Source of the DNA: Lasioglossum baleicum
Taxonomy: Eukaryota > Arthropoda > Insecta > Hymenoptera > Halictidae
Assembly (NCBI RefSeq): GCF_051020765.1
Contig: NC_134944.1
Coordinates: 9,548,001-9,612,000, forward strand
Direction: 5' to 3'
DNA length: 64,000 nt
Every line of letters begins with the position of its first letter. The stretch's first letter is position 1. The notes beneath the pieces were generated by a model. It made no database searches, was not told where the DNA came from, and saw only the letters and a program-made list of their open reading frames with translations. The translations under genes and the position numbers were made by a program. Shown here in pieces: positions 33,177-43,258 of this stretch.

Positions 33177-35959
33177 TAGTTATCACCTTTACTAGTCTTG
33201 TTGAATTTTTGAAGCTTTCTCGTTTTACGTGGTTTTGGTATTGTCGGTGGATCGGAAGTTTTCCTTTGCGATGTAATGTCGTCGTACGAGAAAGTATCTA
33301 TAACATAAACTTCGGGTAACGAGGTCCTCGACAAACCGATCGGGTATTTAAATAATTGTTCTAAACGCGTTTCCAATAAACTCAACGATTGTTGACAAGT
33401 CTTCGACATCGTGAGAGCTTTCGGTGGAGTATTCTGTTCTTTGTTGAATCTCTGTTTAAAACCGAGTAGACGCCTAAAACTGAATAAAGTCGAGTGTGTC
33501 GATTCGATCGCGGGTACGTATGGATCTTTCGGTATTTCTACGGTGGCTGGAAACTCGCGTGTCGTTTCGAACGCGTTAAACAATGTATTTAAATTACTCA
33601 TCGTATTTTCGCTTTGTGAACACGACGTTGAACGATTTTTACGACCACGAACATTGGTTTGCACGAGCAAAACATTGCCGTCGTTTCTTGAATCTTTTGA
33701 ATGAACGGTCGACATTTTTCTTGTTGACACAACGTTACAGTTCAAGCTGCTTCTATTGTCGTTGTCCCTGCTGTTTGTAGCAGAGTAGTTCTGATCCAAA
33801 ATACCTTTAGTGGTTCGCACTAATCGTCTATCTTCTGAACTACGACTCTGCACAAGCAAACGAGTGAGCTTCTCGAATTCTAATTCCTGTTCATAGCCAC
33901 CGATGTGAGAAACCACAACGTCTGGAGTGTCGAAGTCTATCGCATTCTCGTCTAGAAGGGTACTCCGTGTATTTACACGACAGTCTATGCATTTTGTTGT
34001 ACTTGGAACTTCCGCAGTGTTGCTGCGATTTACACCAAACATAAGCGAGCCATAGTCGTCTAATACTATACGTTGCCTGTCCTTGTTGTTTTTCATATCT
34101 GTATATTCCTTCAACGAGAATAGAAGCTGTCTCTGCCTGCCGTTTAACATCGGATTGTTAATTGCATCGTCGGGAATAGAAAGTTGAGCATTTAATTGTC
34201 TTAGAATATTATATAATTTGTTCACATCGCACTCGAGTTCATCGGACATATAAGGCTGTTGTCTGTGACTAAACGATTTTTTTATCCTTTCTTCCTCATG
34301 GAAATACTTGATCAATTCCTTATCAATGTCTTCGTTACAGTCGTTACAGTCCTTACGGTTCTTGTTCACCATGCCCTCATTAAGGCAACGCAATCCATTA
34401 GATTGATTGGACTCTTTGATTCCAGTCTCCTGTTCTACTTCGCTGTTCTTATCCTTTGAGTGAACCTTGTGCAAATCATCAATGGATACACCTTTGCTAA
34501 TATACCTTTGTAAAGCAGCATGCCGGTGTCTCAACTTCGTTCTCGTTTTGCAGGTAAACGTTTCAGCTATTCTAGACCAGTTAGGACCGAAACGTTCGTA
34601 AAGCTCCATCAGCTTTAAATCTTCTTCCAGCGTCCAGACATTCCAATTTTCGAGTTGACTGTGAGTCAGTGTTTGATAGCGATCATGTAGCTGGACCGTC
34701 GACCTGTTGGGCATCAGTGCGGCTGATATTTTACGAAAGTTTGTACCATATTTAGCTACTGCGTCTTTCAAAATATTATCCTCGGATTTGCTAAATCTGC
34801 CTTTAATTAGATACGGCGCCAAACTATAAGTCCATCGGAAGTACATCTGTTGTTTGGTTCTATTCTGCATCCAATTGGCTACCTCGCTCCATGGAATGAA
34901 GTTGCCAATCTGAAAAATTTTGATTAATTTTAAAAGTTTCTCGTCCTCTTCGGGTTTCCATATCAAATTTTTATCTTTCAGCAGTTTGCTTATCGTATTA
35001 TATCTGATGAAACATTGGTAAGCGGAACGATTCGTATTCAACTCTTCCGCGATTCTGTCCCAGTTCTGATATTTGCACCTCCTCGTAATCTCTTTTAATT
35101 TCACATCTTCCGACTTGGTCCAGGAGTTCTTATTAATACGAGGATGAAGGAAAACGTTCCACATGACTCGACAATCCAGCGGCGAGTGTACATTCTCGAA
35201 ATGAACAGACGATATATTGAACCAATCAACATCTTTGTCTTGCAACTGGACAACCTGTCTGTCACAGTCATCGGTTGCCATTCTCTTTCTGCGTTTCGTT
35301 CTTTTGTTGGGTTTCCGTGAAGACTCGCACGCTAACTCGCACGTTGACTCGCTCGTTGATTCGCTCGTTGACTCGTCTGGCTCGATAAACGTACTCTTGA
35401 TAGAAGCTGCGACGGTTTCTTCCTGTATCGCTTTAAGCAGTGTGTTCCTTTCTTTCATCGTCCAAGGAGCTACTTTGGGAAGATTCCTGAGTTGCAATTC
35501 CTTAGAATTCTCTTTCAACAGTTCGTCGTCGTTGTTAGGAGCAAAAAAATGATTCCTGTCCTTGAAATATGGCATACCAGCATTGCAAATTAAAGCTCTA
35601 GTGTCTCCGGTCGCATGTTTCTCAAGGCCGAACTCTATAACTGACAGTTTCGTTTCACATTTCTCGAGAGCGTAGGTTATGTGTTTCTTTAAATCGAGCA
35701 GAAAAGATATGATCTGCTTGTTCAAATTCAATAATTTGTCGCAATCCTCGATGCTACATTCCGAAATCATATTTTCCCTTTGATGTTCCGGTTTCTTTTG
35801 AAACGTCGACTGTTTTGGAAACATTTGCAACTTACTGGCCGACACTGGTTTTTCCACCGGAGAAATACACAAAAAATCGTGCTCGCTTTTCAGTTTGGGA
35901 GACTCGATTTCAAACGATAGCATTTGCTCCAAATCATCGTCATCCGTTAGCTCATCCAT
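33176..35959 (-). CDS. SNAPC4: snRNA-activating protein complex subunit 4 (SNAP190, Pbp95-like), Myb-repeat protein
   Basis: SNAPC4 is the DNA-binding subunit of SNAPc, which recognises the proximal sequence element of snRNA genes for Pol II and Pol III. It is one uninterrupted exon of 927 residues, starting at the ATG at 35959. Myb-type repeats lie at about residues 278-325, 332-382, 386-432 and 440-486, with a half repeat near 165-270; diagnostic tryptophans include NSWTKSEDVKLKE, IWKPEEDEKLL, GRFSKSEDNILKD and NVWTLEEDLKLMELYERFG. The spacing matches SNAP190. A short Ser/Glu/Thr repeat (residues 196-212) corresponds to a 12-bp minisatellite. The C-terminal half is weakly conserved, ending KTSKGDN. 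The stop codon TAG is created at the junction with a MITE, so the ancestral C-terminus may have been different. Confidence 0.9.
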   Translation of the reverse strand: MDELTDDDDLEQMLSFEIESPKLKSEHDFLCISPVEKPVSASKLQMFPKQSTFQKKPEHQRENMISECSIEDCDKLLNLNKQIISFLLDLKKHITYALEKCETKLSVIEFGLEKHATGDTRALICNAGMPYFKDRNHFFAPNNDDELLKENSKELQLRNLPKVAPWTMKERNTLLKAIQEETVAASIKSTFIEPDESTSESTSESTCELACESSRKPNKRTKRRKRMATDDCDRQVVQLQDKDVDWFNISSVHFENVHSPLDCRVMWNVFLHPRINKNSWTKSEDVKLKEITRRCKYQNWDRIAEELNTNRSAYQCFIRYNTISKLLKDKNLIWKPEEDEKLLKLIKIFQIGNFIPWSEVANWMQNRTKQQMYFRWTYSLAPYLIKGRFSKSEDNILKDAVAKYGTNFRKISAALMPNRSTVQLHDRYQTLTHSQLENWNVWTLEEDLKLMELYERFGPNWSRIAETFTCKTRTKLRHRHAALQRYISKGVSIDDLHKVHSKDKNSEVEQETGIKESNQSNGLRCLNEGMVNKNRKDCNDCNEDIDKELIKYFHEEERIKKSFSHRQQPYMSDELECDVNKLYNILRQLNAQLSIPDDAINNPMLNGRQRQLLFSLKEYTDMKNNKDRQRIVLDDYGSLMFGVNRSNTAEVPSTTKCIDCRVNTRSTLLDENAIDFDTPDVVVSHIGGYEQELEFEKLTRLLVQSRSSEDRRLVRTTKGILDQNYSATNSRDNDNRSSLNCNVVSTRKMSTVHSKDSRNDGNVLLVQTNVRGRKNRSTSCSQSENTMSNLNTLFNAFETTREFPATVEIPKDPYVPAIESTHSTLFSFRRLLGFKQRFNKEQNTPPKALTMSKTCQQSLSLLETRLEQLFKYPIGLSRTSLPEVYVIDTFSYDDITSQRKTSDPPTIPKPRKTRKLQKFNKTSKGDN

Positions 35960-36052
35960 AATTGATCAAATAGATCAAGGCAGACTTCTTTTGAAAAACG
36001 AGACGCACTATTTAGCATGGGCTTATTTATGTATACATATATATACTATATA

Positions 36053-36250
36053 TACAAAACGCGCGCGCATCCCCCCACCACACACATCTTATATTCTTAT
36101 ATGAAAAGTTCGAGAGAACTGTGCAATTAGCGTGGAAAATTAAAAATTAATTAAGTGATTTGCAGGAACGGCTGAACGTTCGAGTCGATTGTAAGAAAGT
36201 CAAATAATTATACAAATCATTTCTACATCGTTTTTCCACAAGATACAGTT
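36053..36250. repeat. Dispersed repeat, copy 1 (second copy at 47336-47590)
   Basis: The blocks ACGCGCGCGCATCCCCCCAC, AAAAGTTCGAGAGAACTGTG, CAATTAGCGTGGAAAATT and CATCGTTTTTCCACRAGATA occur in the same order and orientation here and at 47336-47590. The second copy carries about 30 extra bases between the first two blocks. Neither copy codes. Confidence 0.85.
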
Positions 36251-36463
36251 ATCTTATTGAATCAACATATATTTTTTTTGTTTCGACAGGATTTTTTTCT
36301 CAGTGTATTTAAGGATCCTCCTGCGTCGGAGGATTCATTCCTCGCGATACATCACGCTCAGCTATCATCCAAGTTTTCTATTTTGTATTCTCGCGCCTTA
36401 TACTCTATATCGAAAGACAATAAAGTGATTTGTTACATTCCAATAAACCAGTCTACTCTCGTG

Positions 36464-36672
36464 CAGTGGCGCACCCAGGGGGGGAGCCAGGGGGGGAGCC
36501 AGGGGGCCAAGTCCTCCACCAAGAAAAAAATGTTCAGCTTCCAAAATTAAAATCGCGGAATAGCCCTGGGTACCGATGATAGATATTTTGGCTTAAAAAA
36601 AAGGTCGTCACGCAAAACCTAGGACTGGGTTCAACTCGGCCCCCCCAAGATTACATCCTGGGTGCGCCACTG
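36464..36672. mobile_element. hAT-like MITE with perfect 8-bp target duplication
   Basis: Perfect 16-bp terminal inverted repeats, CAGTGGCGCACCCAGG, bound a 209-bp element. It is flanked by the direct repeat CTCTCGTG (36456-36463 and 36673-36680). The inside carries two GGGGGGAGCCA units and a GGCCCCCCCAAG string. Confidence 0.95.
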
Positions 36673-36856
36673 CTCTCGTGAGTTTCCTCGTCCGTATATC
36701 TTTCTCGTTCTCTCGTCCCCGCGCGCTCAAATCTGGGCGATCCCGGCAATCCCGGCATTTCCAAATAAAGTCGAAGCCGAAACATGTGTCGAAGATTATT
36801 TCGATTTCGGGAAAAAATGTTTGGCATCGGTCCAGCGTGGTCCAGCGCGCGAGAAA

Positions 36857-37102
36857 ATGGCGGACGGTTTCGGAGATGAAGTTTTAGTAATAAGTCTAAG
36901 GTTCGCAGTGTAAAATGAACATTTGTGGGTGATGATTTTTTTTACATTTGAAATGAAATTTACGTTTGTAGTTTCGACGAATGTCTATCACCTTGTGCGC
37001 GTGATTAATTTTCCTTTTCTCGACCTAGGATGGAAACGATCGCAATTGATGCCGCAGGAGCGCGAGCGATTGAACCGGGAGCTGCTTAGAGCGGTTGCAT
37101 GA
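36857..37102 (+). CDS. Possible small two-exon gene, product unknown
   Basis: An ATG at 36857 in good context (GAAAATGGCG) opens MADGFGDEVLVI. A splice from A/GTCTAAG (36893) to the acceptor CTCGACCTAG (37028) would continue as WKRSQLMPQERERLNRELLR and stop at 37100-37102. A second splice option, AG/GTTCGC (36900), gives a different short tail. AATAAA follows at 37196-37201. No family is recognised, and both donors are weak, so the reading frame after the first exon is uncertain. The GC-rich 5' side and position divergent from SNAPC4 fit a real transcript. Confidence 0.25.
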
Positions 37103-37497
37103 AACCAACGAGAATAGCGAACTAAACAAACTCGTGTGGAATTACATTTGATGTATACCATATAGTTTTACTTTTACTATACTACGCTAATCTAGAATAA
37201 ATTATGCTATTCTTACTTCACATTGTAGTGAGAGGTGTCATACATTGTAAATGGTTAAGGAAAAACAGTTCACAATAAAATCTGATGATGTACGTAATGA
37301 GTATGTGATACATTTGACTAAATGAAATAACCAAAGGTTCAACGTACGTGTTTGTTTACACATTTTATAATTATATGTATGTACAATTATAATATACTCT
37401 TAGATGTAATTTTATATATGTACTAAATGTATGTACCTGTGGATAATTTGATTTGTATCAGATACCGTTTATTTGTAATTATAGTGTAATGACTTTA

Positions 37498-37498
<1 letters not shown>

Positions 37499-37531
<33 letters not shown>
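37499..37531. repeat. (TA)n microsatellite
   Basis: An uninterrupted AT/TA run of about 33 bp lies in the intergenic region. Confidence 0.95.
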
Positions 37532-37534
<3 letters not shown>

Positions 37535-38346
37535 GTTTATAGCGAATGCTACCGGGATAATACTATACAGTCGCAAAAATGTGTATTTGTGTATACATTT
37601 ATGTAGTTAATAATCTACGATAAAAAAACAATCACATTTTTTTCTTCATGTGTTTGCAAAATAACATGATTCTGCTCTATGTTTAGGGACAGATGATATT
37701 TATTTAAAGACAAATCAACGTGCCTGGACGGAATGTGTATTGGAGTTTTTATATACCGGGGTATACAATAAAAATGGGAGCGGAGCATTTTGTGCTTTGA
37801 TATTCGATCTACCGATATAAAAACTATATTTACAAGTTTGTAGTACACATAAATGTGTAAAAAAAAGCAGAATAAAACTCGTCTACTTGAATAAGCGTAT
37901 ACCATAGATGTGTAAGAAACATTCGTTTATTCACGGGGTATTCGTCTTACCTATAAACAATTATACTTTGTACGAATGTTGCATGCAGATTGTCTTTTAC
38001 AGCACACAATGTACGTTTCCTTTTTGTTCTCTGTTCATTAATAATAAGACTTTATTTCGTATAATCGTGGTGCTCGTCGAGACACATTTGCATGCACGTC
38101 AGAACGTGTAAATTTCATAAATTACACTTCGATCACAGTCACAACATTTTATATATTAGTTAGATCGATAAATATTTTAATTTGTGATGTTAAAACACAT
38201 CGAATCTCAGAAAGCGTACAAAATTATTAACAGCGTTTAAAATAAACGATCAACTTACGGTAATATACATAATCGGTGATGCAATTTTATCACAACCAAT
38301 TAAATATACTAATCACTTTTATAACATTATATATCTATATATATAT

Positions 38347-38409
38347 ACATTTTTTTCTTTTTAGGAAGTATATATAATATGTATATACTTCCTAAAAAGA
38401 AAAAAATGT
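38347..38409. repeat. Perfect 28-bp inverted repeat with 7-base loop
   Basis: The left arm begins ACATTTTTTTCTTTTTAGGA and continues to GTATATA. The right arm is its exact complement ending at 38409. It lies 76 bases after the dorsal stop codon on the transcribed side, so it would form a strong hairpin in the dorsal 3' UTR if transcribed. Confidence 0.9.
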
Positions 38410-38484
38410 TCGGATAACGTTTCTCGCAACGTACATTTTTGCTCGCACTTATATAGGATTGTTCAAAAATTTTTTCCGATCTTT

Positions 38485-41400
38485 TTAGTCGTCAACTTCC
38501 CGCCTCGGTTTGTACATGCTGTTTAAAGTGTTGAGTTCCGCAGTAATTCTCGTAAAACTGTCAGTCATGCTATTGCTCTCTTCGTTGTTCCCTTGGTTTG
38601 CTTCTTTGCTCGTTTCGGACTAAATTCAATAACTATTTATTTTGTTCTTTAATTGATATTGTCAAAAGCCAGAGGAGTGAGTAGCGAACGATATATGAGA
38701 TTTATACCTATATCAAAGTATACCTTATGGGCTTCCGAGATGGACAATCCACTGGACAAGTTCTCGGCGAGTGCGGTGCCAATGGCAGCGAGTTCTGCCG
38801 AATTAAGCTGGCCGAGACTTGACTCGAAACTGTATTGTTGATTGTCCATGTCTAACACGCTCGTGGCATCCCCTCCTTCAACTATACCTGCTGAACCGCA
38901 TATCCATATATAATGTATTATATAAACAGAGGATTTAATGAGTCGAAAAAAAATGAGCAGGTGTAAAGCAGTAAAAACATTAGCATGTAAAAAAATACTG
39001 TTATATTATTTTCAACCTATTGAACATATATTAAGAAAAAAAAAAATTTCCATTTCACAGGTTGTTGCAATTCAAGTAGCAAATTTCTCTTTTGCGTAAG
39101 AGATCCGCTGTCTATTAATTACGAATCTCGGGATCTCATTGTACGAAATATCAATGTAGCTATACATCGTCGATCATACCAGCAGCGTCCAGCTCCAATC
39201 CTTGATAATCGGGTGTCACTCTGTCCATTATCAATTGTTCCTGCAATTGTACCTGCGACGCATCGTGTGCGTATGCGAATGGTTGCTCTATGTGACTACT
39301 CGTTGACGGATATTGAAATTGTAGATGTCGCTGCATTAGGTTCGTGTGGTAGGGTGCGTAAACCACGGGCAATGGTGGACGACCTTGCGATAGTACCGGA
39401 GACCTGTGTAACATATTTTGCGATAGTACCGGAGACCTGTGTAACATATTTCAAGTTGTACAAATTACATACGTTTACGCTATGTAAATATTTGGCATTT
39501 TACTAATCGGTTTACCTCTGCATTGCAGGATCATGCTGCGGGGACGTCCTCAAGGGATAAAGCGGAAACGATCCTCCACTTGCGCCTGTCGGTTCTGGCG
39601 CTTGATCCAACATCTCAGGATCTACAATACCATCAAACGAATGAACAAGTCCATCGACGACATCGGTTTCAGGTAAGTTTGCATTCTGCTAGCTAGTTAT
39701 TGTTATTGCGATGAAATACTTACAATATTTTCTACCTCGATTGTCGCGTGAAACAGTATTAATTTTCTCATGCAAAATAACACGAGGAAAAGGGGAACGA
39801 GAAAGCGAAGCGTTAAATTAGTAGAAAACGGGGATGATTAGTAATGGAGATGATTTCATGCGATTTCATATATTTTCACGCTGAACGGCACACGAAGAAT
39901 TCAAAACAAAAACAAAATGTGTAACTCGTATTGCAATAATAAATACGATGTTCCCGCTGTGCGAAAGGATAGATGATTAATTCTGTGGTTAGTGTGTGTG
40001 ACGCGACTGGAAAACGCTGAAACATTAATATTCCGACAAATGTATACATACTTGGAGATCCATAAAAGAGATATACCATCAACATTCCCCCACACGTATA
40101 CAAGTATATTCCAAAAAACACCGCCGGAATTTCCAACAAATTTACTATACCCGGTTACAACAATCGTCACAAAAAATGGAGAACACGTGCCCGTATTGAA
40201 ATGCACAAAGGGGAGAGTACTTATTACTGGCATCCCTGAGACAGCTTGCTAGAAAGTATTTTCGTTTTGCGATAAATGTATGTATACTTGAGTCCAAATA
40301 AGAATGTACTTACTAGCCGACGAATTTAAGACTCTACTGCGCATCTGACTCTAACGGAACTCGTTCATTGGCTAATCCCCCTACTCGTACTTCGCCGACC
40401 ACACGATCATTGGCTGACGCCATCAATTTTGTGGCTGACGCGCAACGACTTGCGCAGTACAAGTACATTCTTATTTGGAGTCAAGTACAGCAAAATGTCA
40501 ACATGAAAATTAGTATCGGTATAGAAAAAAAAAAAGATAGAAGAGGATAGGACCCGAAGAATTCGGCATTGAATGTAAATATAGAAAAAGTGTGCTTTCG
40601 ATCAATCTCGACAATGCGACAATGCCAATGACGCCATTGAAACCCACTCCCGGCAAAGCTGTAGAATCGAAGACAATTTTAGAATGATACTCACGCTCCT
40701 CAGCTTCTGCCTCTATATGCCTCAAAACTAGCGAGCTTGAACTGTTATCAACCCTTTTTCGCTTTCGGCTTAACTCATCCGGATTATCTATAAACGAACA
40801 AACGAACATTAATCTTGTGTGTTTGAACAGTAATCAACGTGAAGTATCTCCGAATACAAAGGACCCTAGAAAAAGTCACGCGAAATCTCTTTTCCACCTT
40901 CAAGCACAAAAATTAATATATCTTTGGTTGCAAATACTATTGCCGAATCGCAAGACAAATCAAACGACTATATTCCCATTCGGCTATAAATTAAACGTCT
41001 ACTCTACGACTAGAAACAAAGTGATATGCGTGTAAACTTGGATCGCTATAAAAAAAAAGAGAAAACTTAACAACGTGTAATAAATAGTAAAAAGCAAGAA
41101 TATATAGGTATAAATAACACTGTAAAAGTCTGACTAGAAAGGACTAGGCAATCCTTCGGTTAATATAAACAACAAGTTTCTGCTGGGGCGTGTGTTTCAG
41201 CTATCCTTTAAGATCTGTATGAAAGACTATGGAAACAGAATAACAATTTGTACCAATTTGGAGACTCTAAGCTCTTTAATATATCCATGTTGTCAACGAC
41301 AGTGTCCGGCTTGCCGTAAATTAATGTTCCTGAATTGGTGTCGACTGTTTCTTTGTCGATACGACTACTATCGGTTTTGTAGATCTTATTTGTGTTCTCG

Positions 41401-43258
41401 TTTTCAGAGTTGTTTGGTACCTCGTTATTCTGGTAATCTGTTATAGTAGTTTTTAAGGGGTTCACGTTTTCTGCTACGTTACGATTGACCTCGGCACTTC
41501 CGTTACAAGAGTCTAATGTATTCTTTACGTTATACAGATCGTTCAAAGCGCGTAAGGCAGAGATTTTGTTAGTCGACCTCTTAATGTCGAAGTCGTTATT
41601 GTTAAAGTCATCGAAATTGCGCGGGTATCTAGGCGCAACGTTCGAGAGTAAGGCAGACTCGGTGGCTAAGATTTTACCAAATGTACTATAATCTGTTTTC
41701 TTTCGGGCAAATGCTTTCCGCAAAGACCAGAATGCAGGCCTACCTGTATCAAGTGGTAACATCTCAAACGGAAACGGTTCGCTAGTTGCTCCATCCGATG
41801 GTCTCTTCAGCTGAATGTATACTTGAACGGGCTGGTCCACTGTTTGTCCACGGTAAGTCGGTGTTTTGAACGTTATCGCAGTCTGTTAACAATCATCGAA
41901 GATCGTTAAACATCTCCGCGATACTGGAATATCGAGTTTATGATTATTAGACTGCGCATCTTCATGCAAAATAAAAATGTTCTGCATTGCTGGTGAGCAA
42001 CAGGTCCTTGTTACACTAAAAACGACATCACAATATTCTTTTATATCTCACCCGACCAATTTCTTTATAAACGCATAAAGATCCGCAGTCTAATGATTAT
42101 GAAAGCGTAAAACGTACTTGTTTATGTACATGACTAGGTTGAAAATCACCAAATCCTTCCCACACCATTTGCCCGTCCTTCTCTTCGAAAAATTGGATTT
42201 GTATGTCTTCTTTCGCAACCTTCTCGCATAGCAAAATTATTTTCATACCACCCGTGACCAGAGCATTAGGATGACTGAGATCGGATATTACAAGATCCGA
42301 GATTGCCTCTGAAATATTCAAGGCAGATGTAGAATGGCTGGTTCTAAAAATAAATACAATCCGCACGACAGCCGATTGAACTTACTCTTATCAAATATAG
42401 GATCGGACACAACCGCCGGTAACGCGACATTAAATTTTCCCTTCTGAGATCCTTCTATGAAAACTTGGAAACATAATCTCACCGCGTTCAGATCGATGCT
42501 GGTAGGTTGCTTTTTATGTTTGAAGCCAGCTAGGAAAGAAAAGAATCACACATGATCTTGAATTATCGAAAAAGATAAAATTACTTCCTGTTTCATTCTC
42601 AGCTTACTTCGAAAAGGATCTACGCGCATCTCTTCTCTTACTGTAAGTGCGTCTTCTATATCCTTTTTCTTCACGCACTGAATACCAAGATTTGCGAACG
42701 TCGCCGTCATGTTTTCCGACGACACCTCTACTGTACAAACACCTCTCTTGCATGCTTCCTTTCCGACAAGATTGTGAGGATGAGGTCTGTGCGGCGGATC
42801 TTTCGTTACGCACGATACTACAACTAAGGCTCGGCCTTTGTATCCCGCTATCTTTTACCATACATTAATTATTATCACATAAGACGAACAATCAGTAAAT
42901 GGTACAGTTTTATCGGTATACTCACTCTTATACTAGGGAACGTTTTATTCTCCGGTGTACTGTTGACACCGGGTATACTACCAGCAGATCTGCCCTCGCA
43001 CTCATAGCGAAAACGTAAAGCTTTGCTAGCCGGCTGTTCTAGTATCTCGACGTACGGCGACGGCCGTCCAGCATTCACTTGCATCGGTGGTAGAGTTCTC
43101 GTAGACTCCACGAACTCAGGATCGGTTTGGATGACTTCAACTATCGAAGGAAATCAATGTAATGTTCACAGAAACAGGAATTGGAAGTTGGCGCAGAGAT
43201 ACTTACTGACATCGCTAATATTTATATTCTCATCACTCATACCAGGGAACTGTTCCAT
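38485..43258 (-). CDS. dl: Dorsal (Rel/NF-kB transcription factor), long isoform A
   Basis: Dorsal is the Toll-pathway Rel factor held in the cytoplasm by Cactus and released to the nucleus. Eleven coding exons on the minus strand join in phase: 43207-43258, 42926-43140, 42608-42851, 42386-42529, 42118-42308, 41744-41882, 40695-40787, 39516-39621, 39180-39436, 38724-38887 and 38485-38619, giving 579 residues. The Rel homology domain has the signature RFRYECEGRSAGSIPG at residues 60-75, then RPHPHNLVGKEACKRGVC, GIQCVKKKDIEDAL, DPIFDKKAISDLVI and MILLCEKV-type sequence KIILLCEKVAKEDI. The nuclear localisation signal SRKRKRVD is at about 335. The C-terminal exons are Gln/Pro- and Ser-rich and end SMYKPRREVDD. 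Exon 8 was placed at 39621 because the nearer acceptor breaks frame. A 5' UTR acceptor lies near 43295. There are no ankyrin repeats, so this is not Relish. Confidence 0.93.
38925..39112. mobile_element. GACAGCGGAT-family MITE, copy 4 (dorsal intron 9)
   Basis: The left end is decayed (AACAGAGGATTTAATG). The right end, reversed, reads GACAGCGGATCTCTTACGCA. The inner sequence (TTTTCAACCTATTGAACA) matches the copy at 59219. The length is 188 bp, between dorsal exons 9 and 10. Confidence 0.75.
39385..39450. repeat. dl: 33-bp tandem duplication spanning a dorsal splice acceptor
   Basis: The unit TTGCGATAGTACCGGAGACC (first 20 bases) occurs twice in direct order, 33 bp apart. On the minus strand each unit contains TTACACAG/GTCTCCGG, so two equivalent acceptors are present at 39436 and 39403. 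The spacing is a multiple of three, so the alternative products differ by 11 residues (SPVLSQNMLHR). Confidence 0.92.
39622..40694. other. Dorsal intron 7
   Basis: The 1073-bp intron contains a MITE (40287-40485) and otherwise no recognisable feature. Open frames on either strand have no family resemblance. Confidence 0.5.
40287..40485. mobile_element. Mariner-like MITE in dorsal intron 7
   Basis: TA-flanked inverted ends, CTTGAGTCCAAATAAGAATG and reversed CTTGACTCCAAATAAGAATG, differ at one of the first 20 bases. The 199-bp element includes internal inverted blocks ATTGGCTAATC and ATTGGCTGACG. Confidence 0.85.
41208..43258 (-). CDS. dl: Dorsal, alternative isoform B by reading through the exon 6 donor
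   Basis: If the donor in GATACAG/GTAGGC at 41744/41743 is not used, exon 6 stays open to a stop at 41208, giving 506 residues. The first 328 are shared with isoform A; the remaining 178 are unique (GRPAFWSLRKAFARKKTDYS, then Asn/Asp/Thr-rich sequence). The form lacks the SRKRKR nuclear signal and the C-terminal exons. Insects are known to make a Dorsal-B with a divergent C-terminus, so the long open extension is likely functional. This isoform shares exons 1-5 and the 5' part of exon 6 with isoform A. Confidence 0.65.
41950..42090. mobile_element. GACAGCGGAT-family MITE, copy 5 (dorsal intron 5)
   Basis: The ends are GACTGCGCATCTTCATGCAA and, reversed, GACTGCGGATCTTTATGCGT, with TA on each side. 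The 141-bp copy occupies most of the intron between dorsal exons 5 and 6. Confidence 0.85.

Larger units (their letters stand above)
35960..36856. promoter_or_regulatory. Upstream region of SNAPC4 with dispersed repeat and hAT MITE
   Basis: This stretch lies between the SNAPC4 start (-) and the doubtful small gene (+). It holds a dispersed repeat (36053-36250) and a hAT-like MITE (36464-36672). GC-rich sequence at 36680-36860 could be a promoter. There is no other coding sequence. Confidence 0.45.
37103..38484. other. Small-gene/dorsal intergenic region
   Basis: No gene is recognised. The stretch contains a (TA)n microsatellite at 37499-37531, AT-rich sequence, and a perfect palindrome at 38347-38409. 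It probably includes the dorsal 3' UTR; a minus-strand AATAAA (plus TTTATT at 38051-38056) is a candidate end signal about 430 bases after the stop. Confidence 0.4.

Noticed and set aside
39622..39679. Dorsal exon 8 starting at the AG near 39680
   Set aside because: It would be phase 0 and break the frame after exon 7; the acceptor at 39622-39623 fits phase 1.
38485..43258. Relish instead of Dorsal
   Set aside because: No ankyrin repeats, and the SRKRKR plus C-terminal exon structure fits Dorsal.
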